Shown here in pieces: positions 1 to 9,425 of a stretch of DNA of 64,000 nt. The DNA is taken from NCBI GenBank assembly GCA_020725425.1, contig DYFA01000051.1:1-64000 (forward strand), given 5' to 3'. The notes beneath the pieces are model-generated. The model was not told the DNA's origin. It worked only from the letters and a program-made list of their open reading frames with translations, and searched no databases. Numbering within the stretch: position 1 is the stretch's first letter; each line of letters starts with the position of its first letter. The stretch is from Aneurinibacillus sp. GTDB lineage: Bacteria; Bacillota; UBA5301; DYFA01. The translations under genes were made by a program, and so were the position numbers.

Positions 1-1
1 G

Positions 2-445
2 GTGGCGGAGGAGGTCCGCAAGCTGGCGGAGCAGTCGCGGGAGGCGGCGGAGCGGATCTCCTCGCTGATCCGGGAGATCCAGGGCGAGACCGCCAAGGCG
101 GTATCAGCGATGGAGGCGGGGACGAAGGAGGTCGCCGCCGGGACGGAAGTGGTGGCGAAAAGCGGGAAGGCGTTCGAGGCGATCGTCAAGGCGGTACAGA
201 CGGTGGTCGGCCAGATCCAGGAGGTCGGCGCCGCCACGCAGCAGTTGGCGACCGGGAGCGAGCAGGTGGTGAAGTCAGTCGAGTCGATTGCCGCCATCAC
301 GGAGGAGTCGGCGGCGGGGACGGAAGAGGTGTCGGCGAGTTCGGAGGAGCAGTCGGCGTCGGTGGAGGAGGTCGCAGCCTCGGCGGAGTCCCTGGCCCAG
401 TTGGCCCAGGAGCTGCAGAAGGCGGTGGCCCAGTTTAAGCTCTAG
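2..445 (+). CDS. Methyl-accepting chemotaxis protein, C-terminal signalling domain (5' truncated by window edge)
   Basis: MAEEVRKLAEQSREAAERISSLIREIQ is the MCP hairpin tip; coiled-coil continues to the stop. Confidence 0.9.
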   Translation: MAEEVRKLAEQSREAAERISSLIREIQGETAKAVSAMEAGTKEVAAGTEVVAKSGKAFEAIVKAVQTVVGQIQEVGAATQQLATGSEQVVKSVESIAAITEESAAGTEEVSASSEEQSASVEEVAASAESLAQLAQELQKAVAQFKL

Positions 446-542
446 AAGGCGAAAAAGGTCGGCTGTCAAGGAGAGAGGGGGCCGCGCTCGAAAAGGGGCG
501 GCTCCCTCACTTCAATATGATGGTCGTGGGCGGAGAAAGGAG

Positions 543-872
543 ATGGCGGGACGGGCGTGGAAGGATGAGCCGACGTTTCCTGCGCCGTTGCGGACCCTCG
601 AGGCAGTGAAGCGGGCCAGGGTGGACCGGACGCGGTACTTCGACCTGCTGCAGGAGATGGAGGCCAGGGCCATCCTGGTCTTCTGTCCGGAGGTTTATCA
701 CGTGGGGAACGATCTGAACGTCCGGGTTTTCGTGGATTGCTACGGGATCCCCGAGGACCCGGCGACGGGCAGCGCCAACGGTTGCCTCGCTGGGTATCTG
801 GTGAAACACCGCTACTTTGGTCGGGAGCGGGTAGACCTCCGGGTCGAACTCGGGTTAAATCAGCTTACATAA
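543..872 (+). pseudogene. PhzF-family (phenazine biosynthesis-like isomerase) internal fragment
   Basis: NDLNVRVFVDCYGIPEDPATGSANGCLAGYLVKHRYFG matches the PhzF C-terminal half; N-terminal half and distal C-terminus missing. Confidence 0.65.
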
Positions 873-1838
873 CCTCCAGAAGTCCCGATAGCCGAACCCA
901 TGTTTTTCTTGAAGTCTTCGGGCTTTGTCCCGGTCGCCGAGAAGAGTGGACAGGACTTCCACGGCGAACAGGCGGTGAGTGTGAGAGCGCGCTTTCAGCG
1001 CTGCGAGAGCAAGGTAGTAAGGGATGAGCTCCGGGTCCGGGTCCAGGTCACGAAAGAGCTCGGGGAAGACTCGCCGCAGCTCGTCGGGCTCAGTGAGCTC
1101 GAGGTAGTTCCGCAGGATGAGCAGGAGCTCCCAGGAGATCCTCGGCCGCGGACCCAACCAGTTGCCGCTGGCGTTTTTCCCGTGGATCCGGAAGTGGAGA
1201 AGCACCTCGGGGATGATGAAGATCTCGTGCCGCAGACAGACGCGGACCCAGCGGTTGTAATCCCCCGCGATGGGGAAGCGGGGGTCCGGAGGAGCGATCT
1301 CCGTGTACACTTCCCGGCGCGCCATGACGCTCGGGTCACAGAGGGTATTGCCGTGATAGAAGAAATAGTTGAGCCATTCCCACCGTGAACGGTTCGCTTT
1401 GTTGAAGATGTTGCGGCTGTTGGCGTAGAATCCGATGTTCAGCTTGTTATAGTCCTTCCCCCAGCGGTTGATGAACCAGGTGTGACTGAAGACCGCGGCG
1501 ACCTCCGGGCGTTCGTTGAGGAGTTGGACTTGCTTTTCAAGCTTGGAGGGGAGAAACAGATCGTCGGAATTCAGGATGGCGATGTATTCGCCCTGCGCTT
1601 CGCGGGCGCATTTGGCTGTGGTGGCGGCAATTCCTTGGTTTGTCTCCGAGCGGAAGAACTTGATCCGCGGATCGGTAAACCGGCTGATTACCTCAGGAGT
1701 GTGGTCTGTCGAAGCGTCGTCGGTGATGATCAACTCCCAATCCTTGTAGGTCTGGTCCAATACGCTCTGGATGGCTGAGCCGATGTAGCGCTCGTGGTTG
1801 TACGCGGCCATGCAGACACTGACTCTGGGCATTTTCAC
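855..1838 (-). CDS. Glycosyltransferase family 2
   Basis: MPRVSVCMAAYNHERYIGSAIQSVLDQTYKDWELIITDDASTD... GT-A nucleotide-binding motif. Confidence 0.9.
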   Translation of the reverse strand: MKMPRVSVCMAAYNHERYIGSAIQSVLDQTYKDWELIITDDASTDHTPEVISRFTDPRIKFFRSETNQGIAATTAKCAREAQGEYIAILNSDDLFLPSKLEKQVQLLNERPEVAAVFSHTWFINRWGKDYNKLNIGFYANSRNIFNKANRSRWEWLNYFFYHGNTLCDPSVMARREVYTEIAPPDPRFPIAGDYNRWVRVCLRHEIFIIPEVLLHFRIHGKNASGNWLGPRPRISWELLLILRNYLELTEPDELRRVFPELFRDLDPDPELIPYYLALAALKARSHTHRLFAVEVLSTLLGDRDKARRLQEKHGFGYRDFWRLCKLI

Positions 1839-1949
1839 CTCTCCCCGAACACCATTTCCTCAGATAGCTTCTGTTTCCTTCCTGGAGGTTCTGCCGCGGC
1901 GGACGAGAAACAATAATCCAGAACCACAAGGTCAACTAGAGGCGGGTCA

Positions 1950-2945
1950 GTGATGCGAGGCTTTACCGCCTGGCTTCTGGGATTGGCGCTCCTTTTCGTC
2001 CTGGCCGTTTGCGACCGGGCGGGGGCGCAGCATGCTATCTCCGTGGAGTATCGGCAGGTCGAGGTATCGGGCCTCTCCCTCCACTACGAGCGCTACGGAC
2101 CGGCGGAGGAGAGCGTGACGCCGGCCGCCGGAACGGACGCCGCGCCCCCTGCGCCGCCGGTTCTCCTCCTGCACGGACTGGGAGGCTCAACCCAGGTGTG
2201 GCTTAAGACCGCCCCCGAACTGGCCCGGGCCGGTTTCACCGTGTACGCCCTGGATTTTCCGGGCTTCGGGGGATCGGAGGTCCCTCCGGCCAAGTTGTCC
2301 GTCCTGGACTTGCCCCGCTATGCGGCGGCCTTCCTGAAGGAGCTGGGCGTTTCCCGGGTATCGGTCGTGGGCAACTCCATGGGCGGGTACGTGGCCTGGC
2401 TTCTGGCGGCCGACTATCCTGAGCTGGTGGAGAAACTGGTGCTGGTGGACGCGGCCGGGCTGCCCCTGCCCGACCCGCTCCCGGAGACGCTCCAGCGGCT
2501 GCGCCCCTGGTACCTCGGGCTCCCAGGGGCCGGGCTCATCGGGGAGAGCCTGGAGCGGCTCCTCAACAGCCCGGAGCTCGACGATTTCACCCGGGAGATC
2601 GCCCGCCCTTATATCGAGCAGGTTTTTGCCAACCCGTCCCGGATAGCGCCGGAGGTGTTCGAGGCTCTCCACCGCTCCTTCAAGGAGTCACGCGCCGTCT
2701 TCCTGGGCCGGCTGGACTTTCCCTCCCCCGCCCCGGACTACGCGCGGCGCCTCGGCAGCATCGCCGCTCCGACCCTCATCATCTGGGGCGGGCAGGACTC
2801 CCTCCTGCCCCCCAGCCACGGCGGGCGCTTCGCCTCATTGATCCCCCGGTCCCAGCTCCTGGTCTATCCCGCTCTCGGCCACGTCCCCATGCTCGAGGAC
2901 GCTCCGACCTTCTTGACCGACCTGCTCCGCTTTCTGCGACAGTAA
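1950..2945 (+). CDS. Alpha/beta hydrolase with N-terminal signal/anchor
   Basis: VLLLHGLGGSTQVW, GNSMGGYVAW nucleophile elbow, GHVPMLEDA catalytic His. Confidence 0.88.
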   Translation: MMRGFTAWLLGLALLFVLAVCDRAGAQHAISVEYRQVEVSGLSLHYERYGPAEESVTPAAGTDAAPPAPPVLLLHGLGGSTQVWLKTAPELARAGFTVYALDFPGFGGSEVPPAKLSVLDLPRYAAAFLKELGVSRVSVVGNSMGGYVAWLLAADYPELVEKLVLVDAAGLPLPDPLPETLQRLRPWYLGLPGAGLIGESLERLLNSPELDDFTREIARPYIEQVFANPSRIAPEVFEALHRSFKESRAVFLGRLDFPSPAPDYARRLGSIAAPTLIIWGGQDSLLPPSHGGRFASLIPRSQLLVYPALGHVPMLEDAPTFLTDLLRFLRQ

Positions 2946-4121
2946 GGCGGGCCGGGCGGACCGCGGTCCATTGACCAGCCCCGCGCCCTGCGCCTCTGGC
3001 GGCCAACCCGGGAGCGGTACGGCGCCGGCCCGGAGGCGGCTCTTCACTTCGTCCGGCGAGAGGCCCGGCTCCCGCGCCAGGAGCAGCGCGGCCAGGCCGG
3101 CGACGTGGGGCGCCGCCATGGAAGTCCCGCTCAGCTCGCGGTAACTGCCGTTGAGCCAGGTGGACGGGATGTTGCTGCCCGGCGCCACCAGGTCCAGTTC
3201 CTCCCCGCGGCTGGAGAAGTCGGCGACCCTATCGCCTTCGGTCGTCGCACCCACGGCGATCACCCGCGGGTAACGGGCGGGGTACCCCAGCGTGTCGGGG
3301 TAGGGCCCCGAGTTGCCGGCGGCCGCCACCAGCACTATCCCGGCGGCCGCAGCCCGCCTCACCGCTTCGGCGAAGGTGGGGTTGCCTTCCGGCGAGCCGA
3401 GGCTCAGGTTGACCACCCGGATGCCCTGCCGGATACACCACTCCAGGCCCTGCACCACGTCGGACAGCCGCCCCCCGCCGTCCTTGTCCAGCACCTTGAC
3501 CGGGTGGAGCTGGGCGCGGGGCGCCGCCCCGGCCACGCCGATGCCGTTCCGGGCGGCGGCGATGATGCCGGCGACGTGGGTGCCGTGGCCGTTGTCGTCC
3601 TTCGGCGGCCGCCGGGGGTTGAGGATGTTCACCCCGGCGGCCAGATTAGGGGACAGGTCCGGATGGTTCAAGTCCACTCCCGTGTCCAGAACTGCCACGC
3701 TCACGCCGGCTCCCAGATCAGCCTCTCGGTCCTCCCAGAGAGCCGGAGCCCCGACTCGCGACACCCCCCAGGGAATCTTCTCCGCCGGCTGGGGCAGTGC
3801 CGCGGGCCTCCAGGAACGGCAGAAAAAAGGGTAAGCCTGCACCCGCAGGTCGTCGTCGATCCGGGTTACCTGCTGATGGGCGGCCAGGGCGGTGAGGTCA
3901 GCGGCGTGATCCAGCTCGCATACCACCCCGTTGAGGAGGGGGAGACGCTTCACGGTGCGCCCGCCCATGCTACGGATGATCCGGTCCGCTTCCGCCTCGG
4001 CGGTTCCCGGGGTAAAGATCACGATCTTGCAGGTCCTGGGCCGGTGCCACCTCCGGGTCAGGTGGGCGAGGAGCCGTCCCGCCCTGTCCACCCAGAAGGG
4101 GAGCTTGTTCATAGTCACCAC
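2835..4121 (-). CDS. S8 subtilisin-like serine peptidase
   Basis: VAVLDTGVDLNHPDL, NGHGTHVAGIIAA, GTSMAAPHVAGLAALL catalytic triad motifs. Confidence 0.92.
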   Translation of the reverse strand: MVTMNKLPFWVDRAGRLLAHLTRRWHRPRTCKIVIFTPGTAEAEADRIIRSMGGRTVKRLPLLNGVVCELDHAADLTALAAHQQVTRIDDDLRVQAYPFFCRSWRPAALPQPAEKIPWGVSRVGAPALWEDREADLGAGVSVAVLDTGVDLNHPDLSPNLAAGVNILNPRRPPKDDNGHGTHVAGIIAAARNGIGVAGAAPRAQLHPVKVLDKDGGGRLSDVVQGLEWCIRQGIRVVNLSLGSPEGNPTFAEAVRRAAAAGIVLVAAAGNSGPYPDTLGYPARYPRVIAVGATTEGDRVADFSSRGEELDLVAPGSNIPSTWLNGSYRELSGTSMAAPHVAGLAALLLAREPGLSPDEVKSRLRAGAVPLPGWPPEAQGAGLVNGPRSARPALLSQKAEQVGQEGRSVLEHGDVAESGIDQELGPGDQ

Positions 4122-4344
4122 CTCCGGTGGTCTTTCACCTCATGCTACGGGCCGGGTAGCCGGGGTGAACCGGGAGATGGCGACAGGCTGGACTTATGTC
4201 TCAGGACCTCGGGGGCTCTTTTCAACGGAGTAGTCGTGGGTGCAGATTTTTTTCTCTAACATAGCAGGAAAACGAATAAGCGGAGGCGAACGTAAAATGT
4301 GATGCATTAGTTCCGGCAGAGAGCGTACGCGGAGGTGTAAAGTA

Positions 4345-5154
4345 GTGGATAAGAAAGAAGCAATGTCCGCCAAGATGACACGGCGCGAATTCCTGGCAGG
4401 AGCGGGCGGCTTTGCCGCCGGAGCGGCAGTCGGCGCCGTGCTCGGCGGCGGGGCTCTGAGTCTGGTCTCGCCGGCGCAGGCCGCCGAGGCGGTCCCCAAC
4501 GGGCCGTGGCCCTATGTCAAGCTCGATCCGGAAGTGGTCAGGAAGAAAGGGTATGAATCCTACTGGCAGGGTGGCTGCATGTACGGGGCCGGCAAGGCGA
4601 TCATCGAGGCCCTCCGGGAGAAGGCCGGCTCGCCGTACAACCTGTTCCCGGCCGACATGCTGCGGTACGGGGCCGGCGGGGTGGCCGGGTGGGGGACCCT
4701 TTGCGGCGCGCTGAACGGCGCCTGCGCCGCCATCAACCTGGTGACCCCTAATGCCGACGTCGCCAAGTTGACCGGCGAACTCTTGGGCTGGTACACCAAT
4801 CAACCGTTCCCGGGCAAGGCGCACGACGCTTACGCCAAGTTCAAGGACCAGAAGCAGAGCGTGGCCCGATCGCCCTTGTGCCACGCCTCCGTCTCCAACT
4901 GGTGCGCCGCCAGCGGGTTCAAGGAAGGCTCCACCGAACGGAAGGACCGGTGTGCCAAGCTCACCGGAGACGTCGCCGCCAAGGCGGTCGAGCTGCTCAA
5001 CGCCTACTTCGACGGCAAGTTCGTCGAGCAGTTCAAGCCCTCGGAGGGGACTGCCGCCTGCATGGGGTGCCACGTCGGCCCCAAGAGCGCCCTCGAGAAC
5101 ACCCTCACCAAGATGGACTGCACTCCCTGCCACGGCGATCCGCACAAGAAGTAA
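4345..5154 (+). CDS. Split-Soret cytochrome c-like protein (C_GCAxxG_C_C-type domain), Tat signal
   Basis: TRREFLAGAGGF Tat signal; GGCMYGAGKAI...LCGALNGACAAINL; CMGCH and CTPCH heme motifs at C-terminus. Confidence 0.75.
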   Translation: MDKKEAMSAKMTRREFLAGAGGFAAGAAVGAVLGGGALSLVSPAQAAEAVPNGPWPYVKLDPEVVRKKGYESYWQGGCMYGAGKAIIEALREKAGSPYNLFPADMLRYGAGGVAGWGTLCGALNGACAAINLVTPNADVAKLTGELLGWYTNQPFPGKAHDAYAKFKDQKQSVARSPLCHASVSNWCAASGFKEGSTERKDRCAKLTGDVAAKAVELLNAYFDGKFVEQFKPSEGTAACMGCHVGPKSALENTLTKMDCTPCHGDPHKK

Positions 5155-5177
5155 GCGAGTGCCCTACCCTCGTACCG

Positions 5178-5215
5178 CAGGAGGACCCGGAGTTGCGCAA
5201 TTCCGGGTCCTCCTG
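5178..5215. terminator. 38-nt near-perfect palindrome, probable bidirectional terminator between convergent genes
   Basis: cAGGAGGACCCGGAgTTGCGCAAtTCCGGGTCCTCCTg; one non-Watson-Crick (G/T) position; lies between gene ends at 5154 (+) and 5263 (-). Confidence 0.65.
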
Positions 5216-5262
5216 ATGTGCACCCGGCATGGGCGCACGACTAGCGGCGAACGCCAGCGCCT

Positions 5263-6051
5263 TCAGGAGAAGTCGCTGACCTTCAGAAGCTGGATGAAGC
5301 GGAGCAGGAAAGTGAACTCTTTCTTCGAGAAGGTGCAGGCCATGCGCAACACCGATTGCACCTCCGGCTCGGTCAAAAGCTCCCGCAACTCCGGAGTCAT
5401 GGTGGTGAGCATCTGCTCCAGCCCGGGATTCTCCACAATGAGGTAGCAGGGAGAGATACCCAGCACGTCCGAGATCCGCTGCAGCGTCTCCAGGGAAGGA
5501 TTGGTCCGCCCGTTTTCGATCTGCGCGACGAGACTCACGGAGACACCCGCTCGCTGGGCCACTTCCCCCCGCGACAGGCCGAGGTTGGTCCGGAGTGTCT
5601 TGAGCTTGGCGCCCAGAGAGTCCCGGCGGCCGGGGGGCACCAGTTGACCGGGAGTCACCTGCAGTACCTCGGACAGCTGCCGCAGTGTGGCCACGGACGG
5701 AGTCGCCAGATCCCGCTCGATCTGGCTGAGGTAGGAGGCGGAGATGCCCACCTTCTGCGCGACCGCCTCCAGCGTCAGTTCGCGGGCCTCCCGGGCCAGC
5801 CTCAGCCTCGCGCCGAGGGTGACCTGTCCGGGCCCATCCCCCCCCTCTTCCGGCGGTGGGCTGGTGAAGATGGCAGTCGGGGGCAGGCCGAGGGTCTGGC
5901 TCAACCGCCGCGCCACTTTCAGGGACGGGCGCTTCTTGCCCTGCTCGATTTCGCTCAGGTAGGAAACGGACAGCCCTGCCCGTTCGGCCAGTTGCTGCAG
6001 GGTCCACCCGCGTTCTTCACGTTCCCGGCGGACGGCGCTGGCGAAATCCAT
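5263..6051 (-). CDS. Transcriptional regulator with three tandem XRE/Cro-type HTH domains
   Basis: Three repeats: GWTLQQLAERAGLSVSYLSEIEQGKKRPSL / ELTLEAVAQKVGISASYLSQIERDLATPSV / GLSRGEVAQRAGVSVSLVAQIENGRTNPSL. Confidence 0.92.
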   Translation of the reverse strand: MDFASAVRREREERGWTLQQLAERAGLSVSYLSEIEQGKKRPSLKVARRLSQTLGLPPTAIFTSPPPEEGGDGPGQVTLGARLRLAREARELTLEAVAQKVGISASYLSQIERDLATPSVATLRQLSEVLQVTPGQLVPPGRRDSLGAKLKTLRTNLGLSRGEVAQRAGVSVSLVAQIENGRTNPSLETLQRISDVLGISPCYLIVENPGLEQMLTTMTPELRELLTEPEVQSVLRMACTFSKKEFTFLLRFIQLLKVSDFS

Positions 6052-6205
6052 CCTCGGCTCCCCCTTCGCTGACTAAACTTTTACTGTTGCCACCACTTTA
6101 CTCTTCGCTGTGCCGGAGGCGATTCCTTTTTTGGGGCGCGAGGCGGTTCAGCAGGAACAGGACGGAAAGAGTGGAAATGCCAGAGTCTGGAGGGGGATAA
6201 TCGCT

Positions 6206-7135
6206 ATGAAACGGGTGGTCAGCGTCAGTTTGGGTTCCTCGGTTCGTGATGCGGTTCACGAAATGAGGGTGCTGGGGGAAGAGATCCGTCTCGAACGCCG
6301 GGGCACTGACGGCGATGTCCGCCGGGCCCGGGAACTCCTTACTGAACTTGACGGGCAGGTGGACGCGTTGGGGCTGGGCGGGGTAAGTCTCACTCTCTCC
6401 GCCGGCCGGCGCAAGTATCCCATCCGTGAAGTGGTGGCTCTGGCCTCTGTGGTTAAACGGACGCCAGTGGTGGACGGCTCGGGAGTCAAGAACTCCCTGG
6501 AGAAAGCGTTGCCCGAGTACCTGGAACGCCGGTTCGGCTACCGGCTGGCCGGCCTGAAAGCGCTTCTGGTCAGCGGGGTCGACCGGTGGTCCCTCGGCGA
6601 GGCGCTGGAGAAGGCGGGTTGCCGGTTGACCATCGGCGATTTCGTCTATGCCCTCGGGCTTCCGTGGCCGCTGCACTCCATGCGCGCCCTGGAGCGGGTG
6701 GCGGTTGTCCTGCTCCCCTTGATGTGCCAGCTTCCGCTGGCCTGGTTGTACCCGCTCGGCAAGGCCCAGGAGAGGGCGCCGCGAGAGGGTTTCGGCCGGG
6801 AGTTGATCCAGGAGGCACAGGTGGTAGCCGGCGACTTCCACTACATCCGCCGCCATCTTCCGCCGAACCTCGCTGGCAAGATCGTCATCACCAACACCGT
6901 CACGGCCGCCGACCGGGAGGAACTGGCCCGCCGAGGTCCCGTCCTGCTCATCACCACCAGCCCCAGCTTCAACGGGCGGTCCTTTGCCACCAACGTGATC
7001 GAGGCCCTGATCGTGGCGGTCGCCGGCCGGACCGGCCTCACCGAGGAGGAGTACCGGGCCTACGCCGAGGCCCTGGAATTGACCCCTGACGTGAGATGGC
7101 TCCACCCGCCGGCGCGTGGCGAGGAGGCGGAATAA
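6206..7135 (+). CDS. Quinate 5-dehydrogenase-like / uncharacterised conserved protein (paralog A)
   Basis: MKRVVSVSLGSSVRDAVHEM...; ATG at 6206; strongly similar to the ORF at 29773-30672 in this window. Confidence 0.65.
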   Translation: MKRVVSVSLGSSVRDAVHEMRVLGEEIRLERRGTDGDVRRARELLTELDGQVDALGLGGVSLTLSAGRRKYPIREVVALASVVKRTPVVDGSGVKNSLEKALPEYLERRFGYRLAGLKALLVSGVDRWSLGEALEKAGCRLTIGDFVYALGLPWPLHSMRALERVAVVLLPLMCQLPLAWLYPLGKAQERAPREGFGRELIQEAQVVAGDFHYIRRHLPPNLAGKIVITNTVTAADREELARRGPVLLITTSPSFNGRSFATNVIEALIVAVAGRTGLTEEEYRAYAEALELTPDVRWLHPPARGEEAE

Positions 7136-7154
7136 TTGACGATCGTGGAAGGAT

Positions 7155-9425
7155 TTGCCTTTAGCGGAGAAGAATCCCTTCTGCCGGAGGTTGGACGCCT
7201 TGCCGGCAGACAGATCTCTTACCGCCTGGGAACGGTGGGTCAGGGGCGAACGGCTCAGTCCCGGTGAAGTCGCCCCCCATGTGCTGGCCTCCTGGGAGAG
7301 GTGCCGGGGTTACGGTCTGGACCCCCGCGATTCGCCGCGGGCGGTCATCCTGGCCCCTGAAGAGTTGGCGCGCCGCCGCCGCGACAACCAGCCCCTGCTC
7401 TCGATCGCCTACCGCTTCATGTCCCAGCTCTACGCTGCACTCCCCGGTTGCTGCTTCCGGGTGTCGATTGCCGACCCGGACGGGTACAAGCTGGAATGTC
7501 TGGGGGGCGGCGAACTGGAAACCTCGCCTCTTCCCGGGTTCAGCCCGGGCGGGGTCGGTGAGAACTGGTCTGAAGCGGTTCGCGGGACCAACGGCATAGG
7601 TACTGCGCTCGCGCTTGACGCTCCTGTCTTCCTCCGCGCTGAAGAGCACTTCTTCGCTGACATGCGCCGCTGGAACTGTTCCGGGGTCCCGATCCGGGAT
7701 GCCGAAGGCCGCACTCTGGCTATTCTCGGCCTGGCGGGGCCAGCGGAGGAGTTGTCGCCCACCACCCACGGCCTGGCCATCGCCGCGGCGCAGGGAATCG
7801 AACGGGAACTCCGGCTGGAAGCCGCCACCTACCGTTTGGAGCAGCAGAATCGCAAGCTGGCCCTCCTCAACGAGCTGGAACAGTTGCTGGCCAACGAGGC
7901 GGGAGACCGCCTTCCCTATGACCGTGTCGCCAAGTGCCTGGGAGAATTGTCCGGGCGACGCATGGTGGCCCTGCTGACCTTCGACCCTGCCAGCGGGGAG
8001 TTGACCACCGCCGCCTCCCATCCCTGTGACCCCACTCTTCTTCCCGCCCGGTGGGCGACAACGGGCGATGGCCCGGTGGCCCGGTGTTATCGGAGCGAGC
8101 GAGCCGTCTTGTGGACTGGACAGGAGGAGCCGAAGGGGTTTGCCCTGGGTGAAGGGCGGCTTCAGGCGGTCCTGGTTCAGCCGGTCCTCTCCGGCGCGGT
8201 GATCGCCGGGCTGCTTTTGGTAGGCGAACCCAGCCCGGCTCCCCCCTTGCCGCCGGACGACGCCTCGCTGTATGAGGCAGTGGCCCGCCGGCTCGGCGCT
8301 CACGTCGAGCGGTGCCGGCTGAACCGGGAGTTGCTGGCCGAAAGCAACATGCGCCAGGCTATCCTGGAGCAGATGGATGTCGGGATCGTCGTTCTGGACC
8401 TGGCCCGGGGCCGGGTGACCTGGAACCGGGCGATGGCCCCTTACTTCGCACCGGAGCGCTGCGCAGTCCACCGAACCGGCGAGGTGCCCCGGCCGGACCG
8501 GGCGATGAAGTACCCTATCCGGTTCGCCGGCGGGGCAATCACCGATATTCTGCAAAAGGTCATCTCCACCGGCGAGACAGTGACCGACGAGGCGGTCATC
8601 CTGTGCAATGTGCCACAGACCTTCCGGGTCAGGACAGGCCCGGTGTACGGTCCCGACGGCCGGCTGGAGTACATCCTGCAAACCTACACCGACGTCACTT
8701 CCTATCAGCAGCTCAAGCAGCGAAAGGCCGAACTGGTGGCGATGATCTCTCATGAACTGCGCACCCCTTTGACCGGCATCAAGGGCTACGCCCAACTAAT
8801 GGGTGAGTGCTCCCGGGGGAACGAGACCTTGGAACAGTTGCTGACCGGGCTGCTGCGGGAGATCAGCGAATTGTCGGCGCTGGTCGAGCGGGTGGTGACG
8901 GTCAATTGGATCGAGCTGGGCCAGATACTCTCCATGCAATCGGTGTCGCTCGGGGCGGTGCTCCGGGAGGTGGGGACCAAACTGGAGGCGGAGGCCCGCT
9001 CCCGGAACGTGCGCCTTGAGATCACGGGGGCCGACCTGCAGGTCCGGGGCGATCCGGAAGCGCTCACGCTGGTCTTCTCCAACCTCATTCATAACGCGGT
9101 CAAGTACTCGCCTTCGGGGGCGGCCGTCACGGTGCGGCTGCGGCGCGAGGGACCCAGGGCGCGGGTCGAGGTAAGCGATACCGGGCCCGGGATTCCCCCC
9201 GAATACCACGAGGACATCTTCCACCGGTTCTACCGGGTCCCGGCCCCGGAGACGGTCAGTGTACCCGGAAGCGGTCTGGGGTTGTACATCGTCCGCCGGC
9301 TGGTCGAAAAGCACGGCGGTGAAGTGAAGGTGGACAGCCGGGTGGGCCGCGGCACGACCTTCACGGTGATTCTTCCAGAGGAGGTTGAAAAGCGTGAGGA
9401 AGTCGAGGATCCTCGTGGTGGATGA
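7155..9425 (+). CDS. Sensor histidine kinase with N-terminal AcoR-like GAF region, second GAF and PAS
   Basis: SWERCRGYGLDP and GTNGIGTALALDAPVFLRAEEHF resemble AcoR-type sensors; MISHELRTPLTGIKGYAQL H-box; N, G1, G2 boxes of HATPase_c; TTG start. Confidence 0.88.
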   Translation: MPLAEKNPFCRRLDALPADRSLTAWERWVRGERLSPGEVAPHVLASWERCRGYGLDPRDSPRAVILAPEELARRRRDNQPLLSIAYRFMSQLYAALPGCCFRVSIADPDGYKLECLGGGELETSPLPGFSPGGVGENWSEAVRGTNGIGTALALDAPVFLRAEEHFFADMRRWNCSGVPIRDAEGRTLAILGLAGPAEELSPTTHGLAIAAAQGIERELRLEAATYRLEQQNRKLALLNELEQLLANEAGDRLPYDRVAKCLGELSGRRMVALLTFDPASGELTTAASHPCDPTLLPARWATTGDGPVARCYRSERAVLWTGQEEPKGFALGEGRLQAVLVQPVLSGAVIAGLLLVGEPSPAPPLPPDDASLYEAVARRLGAHVERCRLNRELLAESNMRQAILEQMDVGIVVLDLARGRVTWNRAMAPYFAPERCAVHRTGEVPRPDRAMKYPIRFAGGAITDILQKVISTGETVTDEAVILCNVPQTFRVRTGPVYGPDGRLEYILQTYTDVTSYQQLKQRKAELVAMISHELRTPLTGIKGYAQLMGECSRGNETLEQLLTGLLREISELSALVERVVTVNWIELGQILSMQSVSLGAVLREVGTKLEAEARSRNVRLEITGADLQVRGDPEALTLVFSNLIHNAVKYSPSGAAVTVRLRREGPRARVEVSDTGPGIPPEYHEDIFHRFYRVPAPETVSVPGSGLGLYIVRRLVEKHGGEVKVDSRVGRGTTFTVILPEEVEKREEVEDPRGG

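Noticed and set aside
7161-8795. 544-aa minus-strand ORF
   Set aside because: Antisense shadow of the histidine kinase.
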